Below, piece by piece: positions 52,153 through 64,000 of a stretch of 64,000 bases of DNA. Position 1 is the stretch's first letter. The number at the start of each line of letters is the position of its first letter. The notes under the pieces are model-generated. The model made no database searches and had not been told where the DNA came from. It saw nothing but the letters and a program-made list of their open reading frames with translations. Position numbers and translations under genes: made by a program. The stretch is taken from NCBI RefSeq assembly GCF_900187445.1, contig NZ_FYEB01000001.1, positions 62,001-126,000 of the forward strand, in the 5' to 3' direction. Origin of the DNA: Pseudomonas sp. Irchel s3b2 (GTDB lineage: Bacteria; Pseudomonadota; Gammaproteobacteria; Pseudomonadales; Pseudomonadaceae).

Positions 52153-53706
52153 TTATTTCATGCCAAGCCGCTTGGCCATTCGCCCAAGGTTCGCCCGATC
52201 CAGACCCAGCTCCCGCGCCGCGCTGGCCCAGTTGTTCTGGTGCCGTTCCAGGCAAGCGCTGATCAGTTGGCGCTGATAATGCTCGGTGGCTTCACGCAAA
52301 TCCCCTGAAACCAACACAGCCGCCGGCGCAGCATCCACCGGTTCTGGCGCGGGTTCAGCGCTGCCATTGGGCAAGTCCAGATCCGCCGCGCTCAAGCTGA
52401 GAATCTTCGGCCGTTGCTTGCAGTTACCCAACGCCTTCAACGCACTGCGACCAATCAAATGCTCCAGCTCCCGCACGTTCCCCGGCCAGTCATACGCCAA
52501 TAGTGCCGCTTGCGCATCGCTGGTCAGGCGCAGGCTGTTGAGGCCCATGCGTGAGCGGTTTTGTTCCAGGAAGTAGCCGCTGAGCAGCAGCACATCCCGA
52601 CCGCGATCGCGCAGTGCGGGCACCAGCAGCGGGTAAACGCTCAGGCGATGATAGAAGTCGGCACGGTAGCGACCGCTGCGCACTTCTTCGGCCAGGTCGC
52701 GGTTGGTCGCCGCGATCAATCGCACGTCGACCTGATGTTCCTTGTCCGAGCCCAGGCGCTGCAATTGCCCGCTCTGCAGCACCCTCAATAATTTGGCTTG
52801 CACCGTCAGTGACAGTTCGCCCACTTCATCGAGAAACAGCGTGCCGCCATTGGCCAGTTCGAACTTGCCGAGACGATCATTCGTTGCGCCGGTGAAAGCA
52901 CCGCGCACATGGCCAAACAATTCGCTCTCCACCAGGGTGTCTGGCAGGGCAGCGCAATTGAGGCTGATGATCGGTTTGTCGGCCCGTGGGGACGCCGCGT
53001 GGATAGCCTGAGCCACCAACTCTTTGCCGACCCCGGTTTCCCCGGTGATCAGCACTGTCAGGTCGCTGCCACCCACCAGGTTGATCTCTTCCACCAGTCG
53101 TTTGTGCGCCTTGCTCTGGCCAATCATTTCGCGGCTCTGCTGGCCGCTGGCCTGACGGTAAACCTCGGCGCGCTGATGTTCGTCTTCGACGCGATTGGCC
53201 AGCCGTTCGATGCGCTCGGCGGCGTTGACCGTGGCGGCGGCGAGGCTGGCGAAGGCTTGCAAGGCGTCCAGTTCGATCGGTTCGAAACGTTCAGGGTCGA
53301 GCGCGTCGAGGGTCAGCAAACCCCACGGACGCTCGTCGATAAACAGCGGGCAGCCCATGCAGTCGTGGACTTCCAGGTGATCGTGAAGACCATCGACCAG
53401 GCCGTCATAAGGATCGGGCAGATCGCTGTCGGCGGCGAAGCGAGTCGGGCCGGGACTGCTGAGCAGCGCTTCGAAGCGCGGGTGTTCGCTGACCTTGAAA
53501 CGTCGGCCGAGGGTGTCGGTGCTCAACCCGTCCACAGCCAGCGGCACCAGCCATTCGCCATCGAGTCGCAGCAGGGCCGCGGCGTCGCAAGGGAGCAGGG
53601 TGCGCATGGCTTCGAGCAGGCGTCGGTAGCGCTCGCCTTCGGGCAATTCGCGGGACAAGTCGGAGACCAGGGGCAGCAGGGTCGTGAGCAGTAATTTTGC
53701 AGTCAT
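52153..53706 (-). CDS. norR: Nitric oxide-sensing regulator NorR
   Basis: Sigma-54-dependent activator of NO detoxification genes, 517 residues. N-terminal GAF domain (about 20-170) binds NO through a non-haem iron; AAA+ domain (about 195-430) has Walker A ITGETGVGKELVAQAI and the sigma-54-contacting GAFTGA loop in GHVRGAFTGATNDR; the C-terminal Fis-type helix-turn-helix is RHQNNWASAARELGLDRANL. Divergent from hmp, its usual target, with a sigma-54-like sequence in between. ATG 53706. Confidence 0.93.
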   Translation of the reverse strand: MTAKLLLTTLLPLVSDLSRELPEGERYRRLLEAMRTLLPCDAAALLRLDGEWLVPLAVDGLSTDTLGRRFKVSEHPRFEALLSSPGPTRFAADSDLPDPYDGLVDGLHDHLEVHDCMGCPLFIDERPWGLLTLDALDPERFEPIELDALQAFASLAAATVNAAERIERLANRVEDEHQRAEVYRQASGQQSREMIGQSKAHKRLVEEINLVGGSDLTVLITGETGVGKELVAQAIHAASPRADKPIISLNCAALPDTLVESELFGHVRGAFTGATNDRLGKFELANGGTLFLDEVGELSLTVQAKLLRVLQSGQLQRLGSDKEHQVDVRLIAATNRDLAEEVRSGRYRADFYHRLSVYPLLVPALRDRGRDVLLLSGYFLEQNRSRMGLNSLRLTSDAQAALLAYDWPGNVRELEHLIGRSALKALGNCKQRPKILSLSAADLDLPNGSAEPAPEPVDAAPAAVLVSGDLREATEHYQRQLISACLERHQNNWASAARELGLDRANLGRMAKRLGMK

Positions 53707-53739
53707 AATGACTCCGTGTAGTCGGTAAGACTATAAAGC

Positions 53740-53757
53740 GTCATGTGTCGATATGAC
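53740..53757. promoter_or_regulatory. Possible NorR-binding dyad
   Basis: GTCAT-GTGTCGAT-ATGAC is an inverted repeat of five bases with an 8-base centre, upstream of hmp, where NorR enhancer sites are expected. It is a partial match only, and other sites may exist. Confidence 0.35.
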
Positions 53758-53797
53758 TACCATGTTCTTAACATACTGATTTATAAGGCTTTAATTG

Positions 53798-53816
53798 TTG
53801 GCATGGAAACTGATAC
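53798..53816 (+). promoter_or_regulatory. Sigma-54-like promoter of hmp
   Basis: TTGGCATGGAAACTGATAC: TGGCAtG and -12 region cTGaT with correct spacing, though the -12 GC is GA. Transcription would begin about 27 bases before ATG 53854. Confidence 0.4.
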
Positions 53817-53853
53817 GTAAAGGTTATTCATATAAAGCCCAGGAGTTGCTCTT

Positions 53854-55035
53854 ATGCTTAGCGTTCAAGACCGTGCCATCGTCAAGTCCACTGTGCCGTT
53901 GCTGGAAAGCGGCGGCGAAGCGTTGATCACTCACTTCTACCGCATGATGCTCTCCGAATATCCAGAAGTCCGCCCGCTGTTCAACCAGGCCCACCAGGCC
54001 AGCGGCGATCAGCCACGCGCCTTGGCCAACGGTGTATTGATGTATGCGCGGCACATCGACCGGCTCGATCAGTTGGGCGACCTCGTGGCCAAGATCATCA
54101 ACAAGCACGTAGCCCTGCAAATTCTTCCGGAACATTACCCGATCGTGGGTAGCTGTCTGTTACGAGCGATCTCCGAAGTACTGGGCGAAGAGATTGCCAC
54201 GCCTGAGGTGATGAGCGCGTGGGGCGCGGCCTACGGTCAATTGGCCGAGATCCTGATCGGTGCCGAAGCCAGCATCTATGACCAGAAAGAGCAGGCTCCG
54301 GGTGGCTGGCGTGGCGCGCGGGAATTCATCGTGGCGGCCAAGGTCGAGGAGAGCGCGGAAATCACCTCGTTCTACTTCGAACCGGCGGACAAGGGCCCGA
54401 TTCTCGCGGCCGAACCTGGCCAGTACATCGGCATGAAACTGATCCTCGATGGTGAAGAAATTCGACGTAACTATTCGCTGTCGGCGCTGGCTAACAAGGG
54501 CCAGTACCGCATCAGCGTCAAGCGCGAAACCGGTGGCCGCGCTTCCAACCATTTGCACGATCAACTGCACGTCGGCGCGAGCATCCTGCTGTTCCCGCCA
54601 GCGGGCGACTTCACCCTGACCGCCAGCGACAAACCGCTGGTGCTGATCAGTGGCGGCGTTGGCATCACCCCGACGCTGGCGATGCTCGAAGCGGCGCTGG
54701 CGACCGAGCGGCCGGTGCACTTTATCCACTGCGCGCGCAACGGCAGCGTGCATGCTTTCCGTGACTGGATCGATGGCCTGGCCGAGCGTCATCCGCAGCT
54801 CAAGCGTTTTTATTGCTACGCCGAAGACGATGGCGTCAGCCCGGCGGCGGACAAGGTTGGCCTGTTGAGCCAGGAGCAACTTGGCGAGTGGATGCCGGAA
54901 CAGCGCGATGTGGATGCGTACTTCCTGGGGCCTAAAGGCTTCATGGCGGTGATCAAGCGTCACCTCAAGGCTTTGGGTGTGCCGGAGAAGCAAAGCCGTT
55001 ACGAGTTCTTCGGGCCGGCTGCCGCGCTGGAATAA
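53854..55035 (+). CDS. hmp: Flavohaemoprotein nitric oxide dioxygenase
   Basis: Converts NO and O2 to nitrate in the cytoplasm, 393 residues, standard. Globin domain 1-140 with proximal His85 (AKIINKHVALQI), ferredoxin reductase-like FAD domain at about 150-260 (EIRRNYSLSALANKGQYRIS contains RxYS), and NAD domain after 265 (LVLISGGVGITPTLAMLEAA). The gene follows AGGAGTTGCTC and a sigma-54-like promoter and is controlled presumably by the divergent NorR. A complex terminator follows. Confidence 0.96.
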   Translation: MLSVQDRAIVKSTVPLLESGGEALITHFYRMMLSEYPEVRPLFNQAHQASGDQPRALANGVLMYARHIDRLDQLGDLVAKIINKHVALQILPEHYPIVGSCLLRAISEVLGEEIATPEVMSAWGAAYGQLAEILIGAEASIYDQKEQAPGGWRGAREFIVAAKVEESAEITSFYFEPADKGPILAAEPGQYIGMKLILDGEEIRRNYSLSALANKGQYRISVKRETGGRASNHLHDQLHVGASILLFPPAGDFTLTASDKPLVLISGGVGITPTLAMLEAALATERPVHFIHCARNGSVHAFRDWIDGLAERHPQLKRFYCYAEDDGVSPAADKVGLLSQEQLGEWMPEQRDVDAYFLGPKGFMAVIKRHLKALGVPEKQSRYEFFGPAAALE

Positions 55036-55053
55036 CTGTCTGGGCGGTTCCTG

Positions 55054-55104
55054 AGGGCCGGGTTGATGTTTCGCTTGTTTGCGAAGCACCGACCCGGCCT
55101 TTTT
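55054..55104 (+). terminator. Terminator of hmp
   Basis: GGCCGGGT...ACCCGGCC enclose an inner stem TTCGC/GCGAA, followed by TTTTTT. The space to the next gene holds no other clear signal except the A-rich motif at 55241. Confidence 0.85.
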
Positions 55105-55240
55105 TGCATTTGGCTAGCAGCCGACCAGAGGCCGGGTATAAGGCTGTCTGCCCGATTGACGGATAATACGTAAAAGTCCAGTATGGAATTATAAGTACAA
55201 AAATGCTTCCCCGTTTCAGCTTCTTCTGTCTTGCCAAACC

Positions 55241-55248
55241 AACAACAA
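55241..55248 (+). promoter_or_regulatory. Hfq/Crc-type motif before the amino-acid binding protein gene
   Basis: AACAACAA matches AANAANAA and lies 17 bases before the ATG, typical of catabolite-repressed amino-acid uptake genes in Pseudomonas. Confidence 0.5.
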
Positions 55249-55265
55249 CCCGCGAGAGAACGAAT

Positions 55266-56042
55266 ATGAAGAAATTCCCCCTCATCACCGGTCTGGCCCT
55301 GAGCCTGTTGGCGTGCAGTAGCTTGTTCGCCGCCGAGAAAAACCTGCGCATCGGCATCGAAGCGGCTTATCCGCCGTTCGCGTCCAAAACCCAGGAAGGC
55401 AAAATAGTCGGTTTCGACTACGACATCGGCAATGCCCTGTGCGCGCAGATGAAGGTCCAGTGTGAGTGGGTCGAAGGCGAGTTCGACGGTCTGATTCCTT
55501 CTTTGAAAGTGAAGAAAATCGACATGGCGCTGTCTTCCATGACCATCAACGAAGACCGTAAGAAATCGGTGGATTTCACTCACAAGTATTACTTCACTTC
55601 ATCGCGTCTGGTGATGAAGGACGGCGCCGTAGTGGATGACCAGTACGCCAGTCTCAAGGGCAAGAATGTCGGCGTGCAGCGCGCAACCACCACTGACCGT
55701 TTTGCTGCCGAGGTTTTCGAACCGATGGGCGTCAATGTCAAGCGCTACGCCAACAACGAAGAAATCTACATGGATCTGGCAGCCGGTCGCCTCGATGCGA
55801 TTTTTGCCGACACCATTCCATTGAATGACTTCCTGTCGATGCCGCGTGGCAAAGGCTACGCGTTTGTCGGGCCGGAGTTGAAGGATCCGAAATACGTGGG
55901 CGAGGGCGCCGGGATTGCCGTGCGCAAGGGCAACGCGCAGTTGGTGGCGGATCTGAACAAGGCTATCGACGAGATTCGCGCTAATGGCGAGTATCAGAAA
56001 ATTTCGCAGAAGTATTTCAAGTCGGATATCTACGGCGACTGA
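55266..56042 (+). CDS. ABC-transporter substrate-binding protein for basic amino acids
   Basis: Periplasmic binding protein of the HisJ/ArgT type, 258 residues, signal peptide [20 protein letters not shown] (no true lipobox use needed; cleavage likely at FAAEK). Binding-site text [34 protein letters not shown] and [20 protein letters not shown] match the family. Next to dauR in P. aeruginosa a similar protein occurs, as I recall, and D- or L-arginine is a likely ligand. No permease gene follows, so it must share another transporter. ATG 55266. Confidence 0.88.
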   Translation: MKKFPLITGLALSLLACSSLFAAEKNLRIGIEAAYPPFASKTQEGKIVGFDYDIGNALCAQMKVQCEWVEGEFDGLIPSLKVKKIDMALSSMTINEDRKKSVDFTHKYYFTSSRLVMKDGAVVDDQYASLKGKNVGVQRATTTDRFAAEVFEPMGVNVKRYANNEEIYMDLAAGRLDAIFADTIPLNDFLSMPRGKGYAFVGPELKDPKYVGEGAGIAVRKGNAQLVADLNKAIDEIRANGEYQKISQKYFKSDIYGD

Positions 56043-56049
56043 TTGATCG

Positions 56050-56144
56050 CTTTCGCGGGCAAGCCTCGCTCCTACAGGTTTCGCGTCGTTCACCCGATTT
56101 GTAAACAACGTTGGACTGTAGGAGCGAGGCTTGCCCGCGAAGGG
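56050..56144. repeat. REP doublet (REPIN)
   Basis: CTTTCGCGGGCAAGCCTCGC at the left and TGTAGGAGCGAGGCTTGCCC at the right form an inverted pair around a 40-base spacer between convergent genes. Confidence 0.88.
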
Positions 56145-56173
56145 GTCCTCTCAGACAGCACTAATCTCAGGGC

Positions 56174-56815
56174 CTAGCCCTTCAACTCCTTCAAATGCTT
56201 GTACACCGTCGCCCGCCCCATGTTCAGCACATTGGCCACATAGTTGGAGGCACTCTTGCCTTTGAAGGCGCCTTCAGCGTGCAGCGCCAGCACCAGTTCG
56301 CGTTTGTGGTCGCGGGTCAGCACGTTCAGGCTCAACTGACGCTCGCGCAGCCAGGCGTGCAGAAAAGTATTGATCCGTTCCTGCCAGTCATCGCGAAACA
56401 GTGAGTCCGGTTGTGGAATCAGCTTGGTCGGCGACAGGAACAAATCCAGCGCCGCTTTCGCGTTCTCGAACAGCGAGATATTCAGGTTGATGCACAGCAC
56501 CGCCAGCGGACGACCCTCGCTGTCGCGCAGCACGCTGCTGAGACTGCGAATCTTCTGGCCATCCCAGTTGAGCTTTTCGTACGGCCCGATGTTACGTTCA
56601 CTGACCTCTTCACTGAGCATGTCTTCCAGCGACGAGTCGTCGCCGATTTCCCGTTTGGACAGGTTGTTGGCGATGTAATCGACCTTCTGCGTGCGCAGGT
56701 CGTGCAGCACCACCTCGGCATGAGGGAAGAACAACGTGGCGATCGCATCGGCAATCGCGCGGAAGTTGTCCATGGACGTAGCGTCCAGTGCCGAGTCTTT
56801 TTCAGGTGCGTTCAT
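56174..56815 (-). CDS. dauR: D-arginine utilisation repressor DauR
   Basis: YheO-family regulator of 213 residues: PAS-like sensor at about 15-125 (IADAIATLFFPHAEVVLHDL, LSSVLRDSEGRPLAVLCINL) and a C-terminal helix-turn-helix (GAFKGKSASNYVANVLNMGR, ATVYKHLKELKG). In P. aeruginosa DauR represses dauBA and is relieved by 2-ketoarginine. The order rhlB-dauB-dauA-dauR is as in PAO1, as I recall, which supports the assignment. It is upstream of dauA on the same strand; 105 bases separate it from dauA's stop. Confidence 0.88.
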   Translation of the reverse strand: MNAPEKDSALDATSMDNFRAIADAIATLFFPHAEVVLHDLRTQKVDYIANNLSKREIGDDSSLEDMLSEEVSERNIGPYEKLNWDGQKIRSLSSVLRDSEGRPLAVLCINLNISLFENAKAALDLFLSPTKLIPQPDSLFRDDWQERINTFLHAWLRERQLSLNVLTRDHKRELVLALHAEGAFKGKSASNYVANVLNMGRATVYKHLKELKG

Positions 56816-56841
56816 ACAGTGGAACTCCAGGCAGCGTCAGC

Positions 56842-56868
56842 GTCCCGTTAAAAAAGGGACGCTGGAAG
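56842..56868. promoter_or_regulatory. Hairpin between dauA and dauR
   Basis: CAGCGTCCC-GTTAAAAAA-GGGACGCTG is a 9-pair perfect stem. On the minus strand the T-run is inside the loop, so it is not a standard terminator. It lies just before dauR's start on the plus reading and may be an operator or RNA stem in the dauR leader. Confidence 0.45.
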
Positions 56869-56920
56869 TTTGCCGCAATCGTGTGGACACGTCACCTGAG
56901 CATCGGAATCAGAATCAGGA

Positions 56921-59084
<2,164 letters not shown>

Positions 59085-59170
59085 GGTCGGCTCCGGGCGC
59101 TGAAAGTAAACTAATTTGTCCATTATGGACTTTTAGTTGTCTCTAGCAAGTCCTGTTGAAAAAAGCCGGA

Positions 59171-59213
59171 CGAAAAAAAAGCGCAGTCCGTTTCCGGCTG
59201 CGCCTTTTTCTGA
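59171..59213 (-). terminator. Rho-independent terminator of rhlB
   Basis: Stem GCGCAG-TCCGTTTCCGG-CTGCGC flanked by A-run (AAAAAAAAA) on the left, which is the T-run in the minus-strand RNA. Confidence 0.85.
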
Positions 59214-59223
59214 AAGGCCCGAG

Positions 59224-60711
59224 TTACGGGCGCTTGCGCTCAACCGCCCGCAGCAGATGCGTCGGTGGTGTTTCACAACTGATCTTGCGACCCAGCAGCG
59301 CCTCGATGGACGGTAGCTGGTAAGAGTCATCTTCACCGGCAAAGCTGATGGACACGCCATCCGCGCCGGCACGGCCGGTACGCCCGATGCGGTGCACGTA
59401 GTCGTCCGGGACTTCCGGCAGGGTGAAGTTGATCACATGGCTGATGCCATCGATGTGAATGCCGCGACCGGCAACATCGGTGGCCACCAGTACGCGGATC
59501 TTGCCTTCGCGGAAACCTTCCAGAGTCTTGATGCGCTTGTGCTGCGGCACATCGCCAGACAGTTGCGCCGCGTTGACGCCATCGCGTACCAGGCGTTCTT
59601 CGATGCGCCGCACTTCGTCCTTGCGGTTGGCGAAGACCATCACCCGCTCCCAACCGTTATCGTTGACCAGGTTGTAGAGCAGTTTGTATTTGTCGGCACC
59701 GGCCACCGCGTAGATGTGTTGCTCGACGTTTTCGCTGGCCACGTTCTGCGCTTCGATCTCGACGATCGACGGGTCGGTGGTCCATTGCTTGGCCAGGTTC
59801 ATCACGTCGTCGGTGAAGGTCGCGGAGAACAACAGCGTCTGGCGCTCGTTCTTCGGCGGAGTCTGGCGAATGATCTGACGCACTTGTGGGATGAAACCCA
59901 TGTCGAGCATCCGGTCGGCTTCGTCCAGCACCATGACTTCGACCATGTCCAGGTGCACATCGCCGCGCTGGTTGAAGTCGAGCAAGCGACCCGGAGTGGC
60001 CACGAGGATGTCGCAATGACGGGCTTCGAGGTGCTTGAGTTGCTTGTCGAAATCCATGCCGCCAACAAATGTCATGACGTTGAGGCCGGTGTACTTGGTC
60101 AGGTCGGCTGCATCCTTGGCGATCTGCACCACCAGTTCCCGGGTCGGGGCGATGATCAGTGCCCGCGGCTCACCCATGTAGCGCTCTTTGGGCGGCGGGG
60201 TTTGCAGCAGCTGAGTAATGATCGAAATCAGGAACGCGGCGGTTTTGCCGGTGCCGGTCTGGGCGCGACCGATGGCGTCTTTGCCCGCGAGGGTGAAGCC
60301 GAGCACCTGCGCCTGGATCGGCGTGCAATACGGAAAGCCCAGGTCCTGAATGGCGTGCATCAGTTCGGGGGCGAGTTTGAAATCGTGGAAGCGGGTCTTG
60401 CCTTCCTGGGGTTCGACCACGAAGTCTTCGAGTTTCCAGGGAATAACCGGCGCTTTTGGCTTTGGTTCGCGACGCGGTTTTGCCGGTTTCGGGGCTTCGC
60501 TGCGCGGCTGCTCAGAGGCGATGGCCGGGGCTGCGGGGGCGGTCGGTGTGGTCACCGGCTCGTGTTTCGGTGCCGCTACGGTTGCGGTCCGGCCAGGCTG
60601 ATTACCGTCGGTGCGGTGGCTGGGAGTATGAGAAGGAGCGCTGGAGACTGGCGCGAGCTGCTCAGTCTCGCTTTTACCGAACATTTTCTTGAGTGCTTTG
60701 AGCACGGTCAT
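59224..60711 (-). CDS. rhlB: ATP-dependent RNA helicase RhlB
   Basis: DEAD-box helicase of 495 residues; in gammaproteobacteria a partner of the RNA degradosome. N-terminal extension about 1-95 is Pro/Ala/Lys-rich, low-complexity. Motifs: Q motif [20 protein letters not shown], Walker [16 protein letters not shown] as [11 protein letters not shown] in [17 protein letters not shown] in [12 protein letters not shown]. Standard. ATG 60711. It is upstream of the dau genes and followed on its 3' side by a terminator. Confidence 0.93.
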   Translation of the reverse strand: MTVLKALKKMFGKSETEQLAPVSSAPSHTPSHRTDGNQPGRTATVAAPKHEPVTTPTAPAAPAIASEQPRSEAPKPAKPRREPKPKAPVIPWKLEDFVVEPQEGKTRFHDFKLAPELMHAIQDLGFPYCTPIQAQVLGFTLAGKDAIGRAQTGTGKTAAFLISIITQLLQTPPPKERYMGEPRALIIAPTRELVVQIAKDAADLTKYTGLNVMTFVGGMDFDKQLKHLEARHCDILVATPGRLLDFNQRGDVHLDMVEVMVLDEADRMLDMGFIPQVRQIIRQTPPKNERQTLLFSATFTDDVMNLAKQWTTDPSIVEIEAQNVASENVEQHIYAVAGADKYKLLYNLVNDNGWERVMVFANRKDEVRRIEERLVRDGVNAAQLSGDVPQHKRIKTLEGFREGKIRVLVATDVAGRGIHIDGISHVINFTLPEVPDDYVHRIGRTGRAGADGVSISFAGEDDSYQLPSIEALLGRKISCETPPTHLLRAVERKRP

Positions 60712-60796
60712 CTCATCAATTGGTTAAGGAATATACGCCGGCCAGTGTAATGCAAGAATCGGGCGCGGCGTAGGGGGATGGATCAATGGGTAGCTT

Positions 60797-61923
<1,127 letters not shown>

Positions 61924-62955
61924 ATGAAGATGTTGAAATCCACCCTGGCCGTCGTGACTGCAGCCGCAGTGCTCGGTGTCAGTGGGTTCGCTCAGGCGGG
62001 TGCAACCCTGGATGCAGTGCAAAAGAAAGGTTTCGTACAGTGCGGTGTAAGTGACGGTCTGCCGGGCTTCTCGGTTCCGGACTCCACTGGCAAGATCGTC
62101 GGTATCGACGCTGATTTCTGCCGTGCTGTGGCCGCTGCCGTTTTCGGTGATGCGACCAAGGTCAAATTCAGCCAGTTGAACGCCAAAGAGCGCTTCACCG
62201 CGCTGCAGTCCGGTGAAATCGACATCCTGTCGCGCAACACCACCATGACCAGCTCCCGTGACGCAGGCATGGGTCTCAAGTTCCCGGGCTTCATCACTTA
62301 CTACGACGGCATCGGCTTCCTGGTAAACAACAAGCTGGGCGTCAAGAGCGCCAAAGAGCTGGATGGCGCGACCATCTGCATCCAGGCCGGTACTACCACT
62401 GAACTGAACGTTTCCGATTACTTCCGCGGCAACGGTCTGAAATACACCCCGATCACCTTCGACACTTCCGATGAAAGCGCCAAGTCGCTGGAATCCGGTC
62501 GTTGCGACGTACTGACCTCCGACAAGTCCCAACTGTTCGCCCAGCGCAGCAAGCTGGCCTCGCCGAAGGACTACGTGGTTCTGCCGGAAACCATCTCCAA
62601 GGAGCCGCTGGGCCCGGTCGTGCGTAACGGCGACGACGAGTGGCTGGCTATCGTGCGCTGGACTGGCTACGCCATGCTCAACGCTGAAGAAGCAGGCATC
62701 ACGTCGAAGAACGTCGAAGCCGAAGCCAAAGCCACCAAGAACCCGGACGTGGCTCGTATGCTGGGCACTGACGGTGAATACGGCAAAGACCTGAAAGTGA
62801 AGAAAGACTGGGTCGTGCAAATCGTCAAGCAAGTGGGTAACTACGGCGAAGTGTTCGAGAAGAACCTTGGCAAGAGCACTGCGCTGGAAATCGACCGCGG
62901 GCTGAACGCCTTGTGGAACGCTGGCGGCATTCAATACGCACCACCAGTGCGCTGA
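61924..62955 (+). CDS. aapJ: Amino-acid ABC transporter substrate-binding protein AapJ
   Basis: Periplasmic binding protein for polar or general L-amino acids, 343 residues, signal peptide MKMLKSTLAVVTAAAVLGVS (cut near AQA). Text QCGVSDGLPGFSVPDSTGKI and DADFCRAVAAAVFGDATKVK matches the AapJ family; IQYAPPVR ends the protein. The first gene of the aapJQMP operon, with aapQ 66 bases downstream beyond a strong hairpin. ATG 61924 follows ACTGGAGG. Confidence 0.95.
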   Translation: MKMLKSTLAVVTAAAVLGVSGFAQAGATLDAVQKKGFVQCGVSDGLPGFSVPDSTGKIVGIDADFCRAVAAAVFGDATKVKFSQLNAKERFTALQSGEIDILSRNTTMTSSRDAGMGLKFPGFITYYDGIGFLVNNKLGVKSAKELDGATICIQAGTTTELNVSDYFRGNGLKYTPITFDTSDESAKSLESGRCDVLTSDKSQLFAQRSKLASPKDYVVLPETISKEPLGPVVRNGDDEWLAIVRWTGYAMLNAEEAGITSKNVEAEAKATKNPDVARMLGTDGEYGKDLKVKKDWVVQIVKQVGNYGEVFEKNLGKSTALEIDRGLNALWNAGGIQYAPPVR

Positions 62956-62963
62956 TGGTTCTA

Positions 62964-62992
62964 TCACCCGGTGGGCCAACCACCGGGTGATG
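62964..62992 (+). promoter_or_regulatory. Intercistronic hairpin between aapJ and aapQ
   Basis: ATCACCCGGTGG-GCCAA-CCACCGGGTGAT is a 12-pair perfect stem with no T-run. Such hairpins after binding-protein genes commonly protect the upstream mRNA, giving more binding protein than permease. Confidence 0.75.
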
Positions 62993-63020
62993 TTCTGTTC
63001 CATTATTTCCGGGGCACTTC

Positions 63021-64000
63021 ATGCAAAATTCAATCGGCGCACCAAAGCAGAGGCTCAGCCTCAGCGATCCACGAGTGCGTGCGTGGGTATTTCAGATCAT
63101 CACGATTGTCGCGGTGGTCTCGCTGGGCTGGTTTCTGTTCGACAACACGCAAACCAACCTCCAGCACCGGGGCATCACTTCGGGTTTCGACTTTCTTGAG
63201 CGCAGCGCCGGTTTCGGTATTGCTCAGCATCTGATCGACTACACCGAATCGGACAGTTATGCCCGGGTGTTTGTCATCGGCCTGCTCAACACTCTGCTGG
63301 TCACCTTTATCGGTGTGATCCTGGCGACGATCCTCGGTTTCATCGTCGGTGTGGCACGGCTGTCGAAGAACTGGATCATTGCCAAGCTGGCGACAGTTTA
63401 TGTGGAGGTCTTCCGTAACATTCCGCCGTTGCTGCAAATCCTGTTCTGGTACTTTGCCGTGTTCCTGACCATGCCAGGGCCGCGTAACAGCCATAACTTC
63501 GGCGATACCTTCTTCGTCAGCAGCCGTGGTCTCAACATGCCGGCAGCGTTGGCGGCGGACGGTTTCTGGCCGTTTGTGGCGAGCATCGTCGTGGCCATTG
63601 TCGCGATCGTGCTGATGTGCCGCTGGGCCAACAAGCGTTTCGAAGCGACCGGCGTACCGTTCCACAAATTCTGGGTCGGCCTGGCGATATTCCTGGTGAT
63701 CCCGGCGCTGTGCGCATTGATCTTCGGCGCTCCGCTGCATTGGGAAATGCCACAGCTGCAAGGTTTCAACTTTGTAGGCGGCTGGGTGCTGATCCCGGAA
63801 CTGCTGGCGCTGACCCTGGCCCTGACGGTGTACACCGCGGCGTTTATCGCCGAGATCGTGCGTTCAGGCATCAAGTCGGTCAGCCACGGCCAGACCGAAG
63901 CGGCCCACTCGTTGGGGTTGCGCAACGGTCCGACCCTGCGCAAGGTGATCATCCCGCAAGCCCTGCGCGTGATCATTCCACCGCTCACCAGCCAATACCT
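63021..64000 (+). CDS. aapQ: Amino-acid ABC transporter permease AapQ (truncated by window end)
   Basis: Inner-membrane permease; 326 codons are visible and the frame remains open at the window edge. It starts MQNSIGAPKQRLSLSDPRVR and has hydrophobic segments at about 20-40, 90-115, 130-150 and later (PFVASIVVAIVAIVLMCRWA, VFQIITIVAVVSLGWFLFDN). The EAA loop, EVVRSGI-like in AEIVRSGIKSVSHGQTEAAH then SLGLRNGPTLRKVIIPQALR, contacts the ATPase. GGGGCACTTC precedes the ATG, a modest ribosome site. It follows aapJ; aapM and aapP are expected beyond the window. Confidence 0.93.
   Translation, partial: MQNSIGAPKQRLSLSDPRVRAWVFQIITIVAVVSLGWFLFDNTQTNLQHRGITSGFDFLERSAGFGIAQHLIDYTESDSYARVFVIGLLNTLLVTFIGVILATILGFIVGVARLSKNWIIAKLATVYVEVFRNIPPLLQILFWYFAVFLTMPGPRNSHNFGDTFFVSSRGLNMPAALAADGFWPFVASIVVAIVAIVLMCRWANKRFEATGVPFHKFWVGLAIFLVIPALCALIFGAPLHWEMPQLQGFNFVGGWVLIPELLALTLALTVYTAAFIAEIVRSGIKSVSHGQTEAAHSLGLRNGPTLRKVIIPQALRVIIPPLTSQY

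Noticed and set aside
55203..56042. Lipoprotein anchor in the binding protein (LLAC near residue 18)
   Set aside because: The residues after the cysteine (SSLFAAEK) look like a standard signal peptidase I site at AxA; family members are mostly soluble periplasmic proteins, so a lipid anchor is not claimed.
59392..60750. 452-codon plus-strand frame opposite rhlB
   Set aside because: Antisense shadow of a helicase gene with all DEAD-box motifs; the plus frame has none.
63030..63761. 243-codon minus-strand frame opposite aapQ
   Set aside because: Antisense shadow; aapQ on the plus strand has permease motifs and runs off the window end.

Overview
The window is chromosomal DNA of a Pseudomonas, most likely of the P. 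fluorescens group. The support is the gene content and order, the high-GC codon use, and many intergenic palindromes of the Pseudomonas REP type (core TAGGAGCGAGGCTTGCCCGCG and variants). About 55 protein genes fill it. I see no rRNA, tRNA, IS element, prophage or CRISPR array. Most of the order recalls P. aeruginosa PAO1 blocks from memory: hemH-uraA-upp-hpt-mqo at the left, trpS-zapE ... rplM-rpsI-petABC-sspAB in the middle, and rhlB-dauBAR plus aap amino-acid transport at the right.

Region by region. 1-4.1 kb: end of an epimerase gene, ferrochelatase, uracil permease and phosphoribosyltransferase, hypoxanthine phosphoribosyltransferase. 4.2-14.8 kb: SulP transporter, malate:quinone oxidoreductase, several small conserved Pseudomonas proteins, an acyltransferase, an unusual SRAP-family protein, an M48 lipoprotein peptidase. 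14.9-21 kb: a GDT1-type manganese exporter behind a yybP-ykoY riboswitch, RsmC, a 2-hydroxyacid dehydrogenase, a LysE exporter and a divergent AraC/MFS pair. 21-29.5 kb: acyl-CoA ligase, the DUF1302/DUF1329 pair and a MalT-like LuxR regulator. 29.5-35 kb: MBL hydrolase, OmpA lipoprotein, YhcB, hydrolase, TrpS, ZapE.

35.0-40.4 kb is the most accessory part: a four-gene leftward cluster of an FAD amino-acid 2-monooxygenase-like enzyme, a nitrilase-family amidase, an internally duplicated membrane protein of unknown family, and an asparaginase-like amidohydrolase. It is AT-richer in its first gene and sits where the backbone would run from zapE to the GlxA regulator/acyl-CoA dehydrogenase pair. 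It looks like a catabolic route from an amino acid to its amide (monooxygenase) and then the acid plus ammonia (amidase); the substrate is unknown. This is the best candidate for an undescribed system.

40.6-49.2 kb returns to backbone: regulator, acyl-CoA dehydrogenase, Tas-type reductase, L13/S9, the cytochrome bc1 operon, SspA/SspB. 49.5-55.1 kb: small proteins, acetyltransferase, CheV, and the divergent norR/hmp nitric-oxide detoxification pair. 55.2-64 kb: basic amino-acid binding protein, DauR, DauA, DauB (D-arginine racemisation through 2-ketoarginine), RhlB, a carboxylesterase, and aapJ with a truncated aapQ at the window edge.

Regulatory signals read from sequence: a manganese riboswitch with two mutually exclusive downstream hairpins, Hfq/Crc-type AANAANAA motifs at four catabolic or transport genes, a possible sigma-54 promoter for hmp, and numerous rho-independent terminators. 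Functions are assigned from sequence motifs and family knowledge only; no database search was run.
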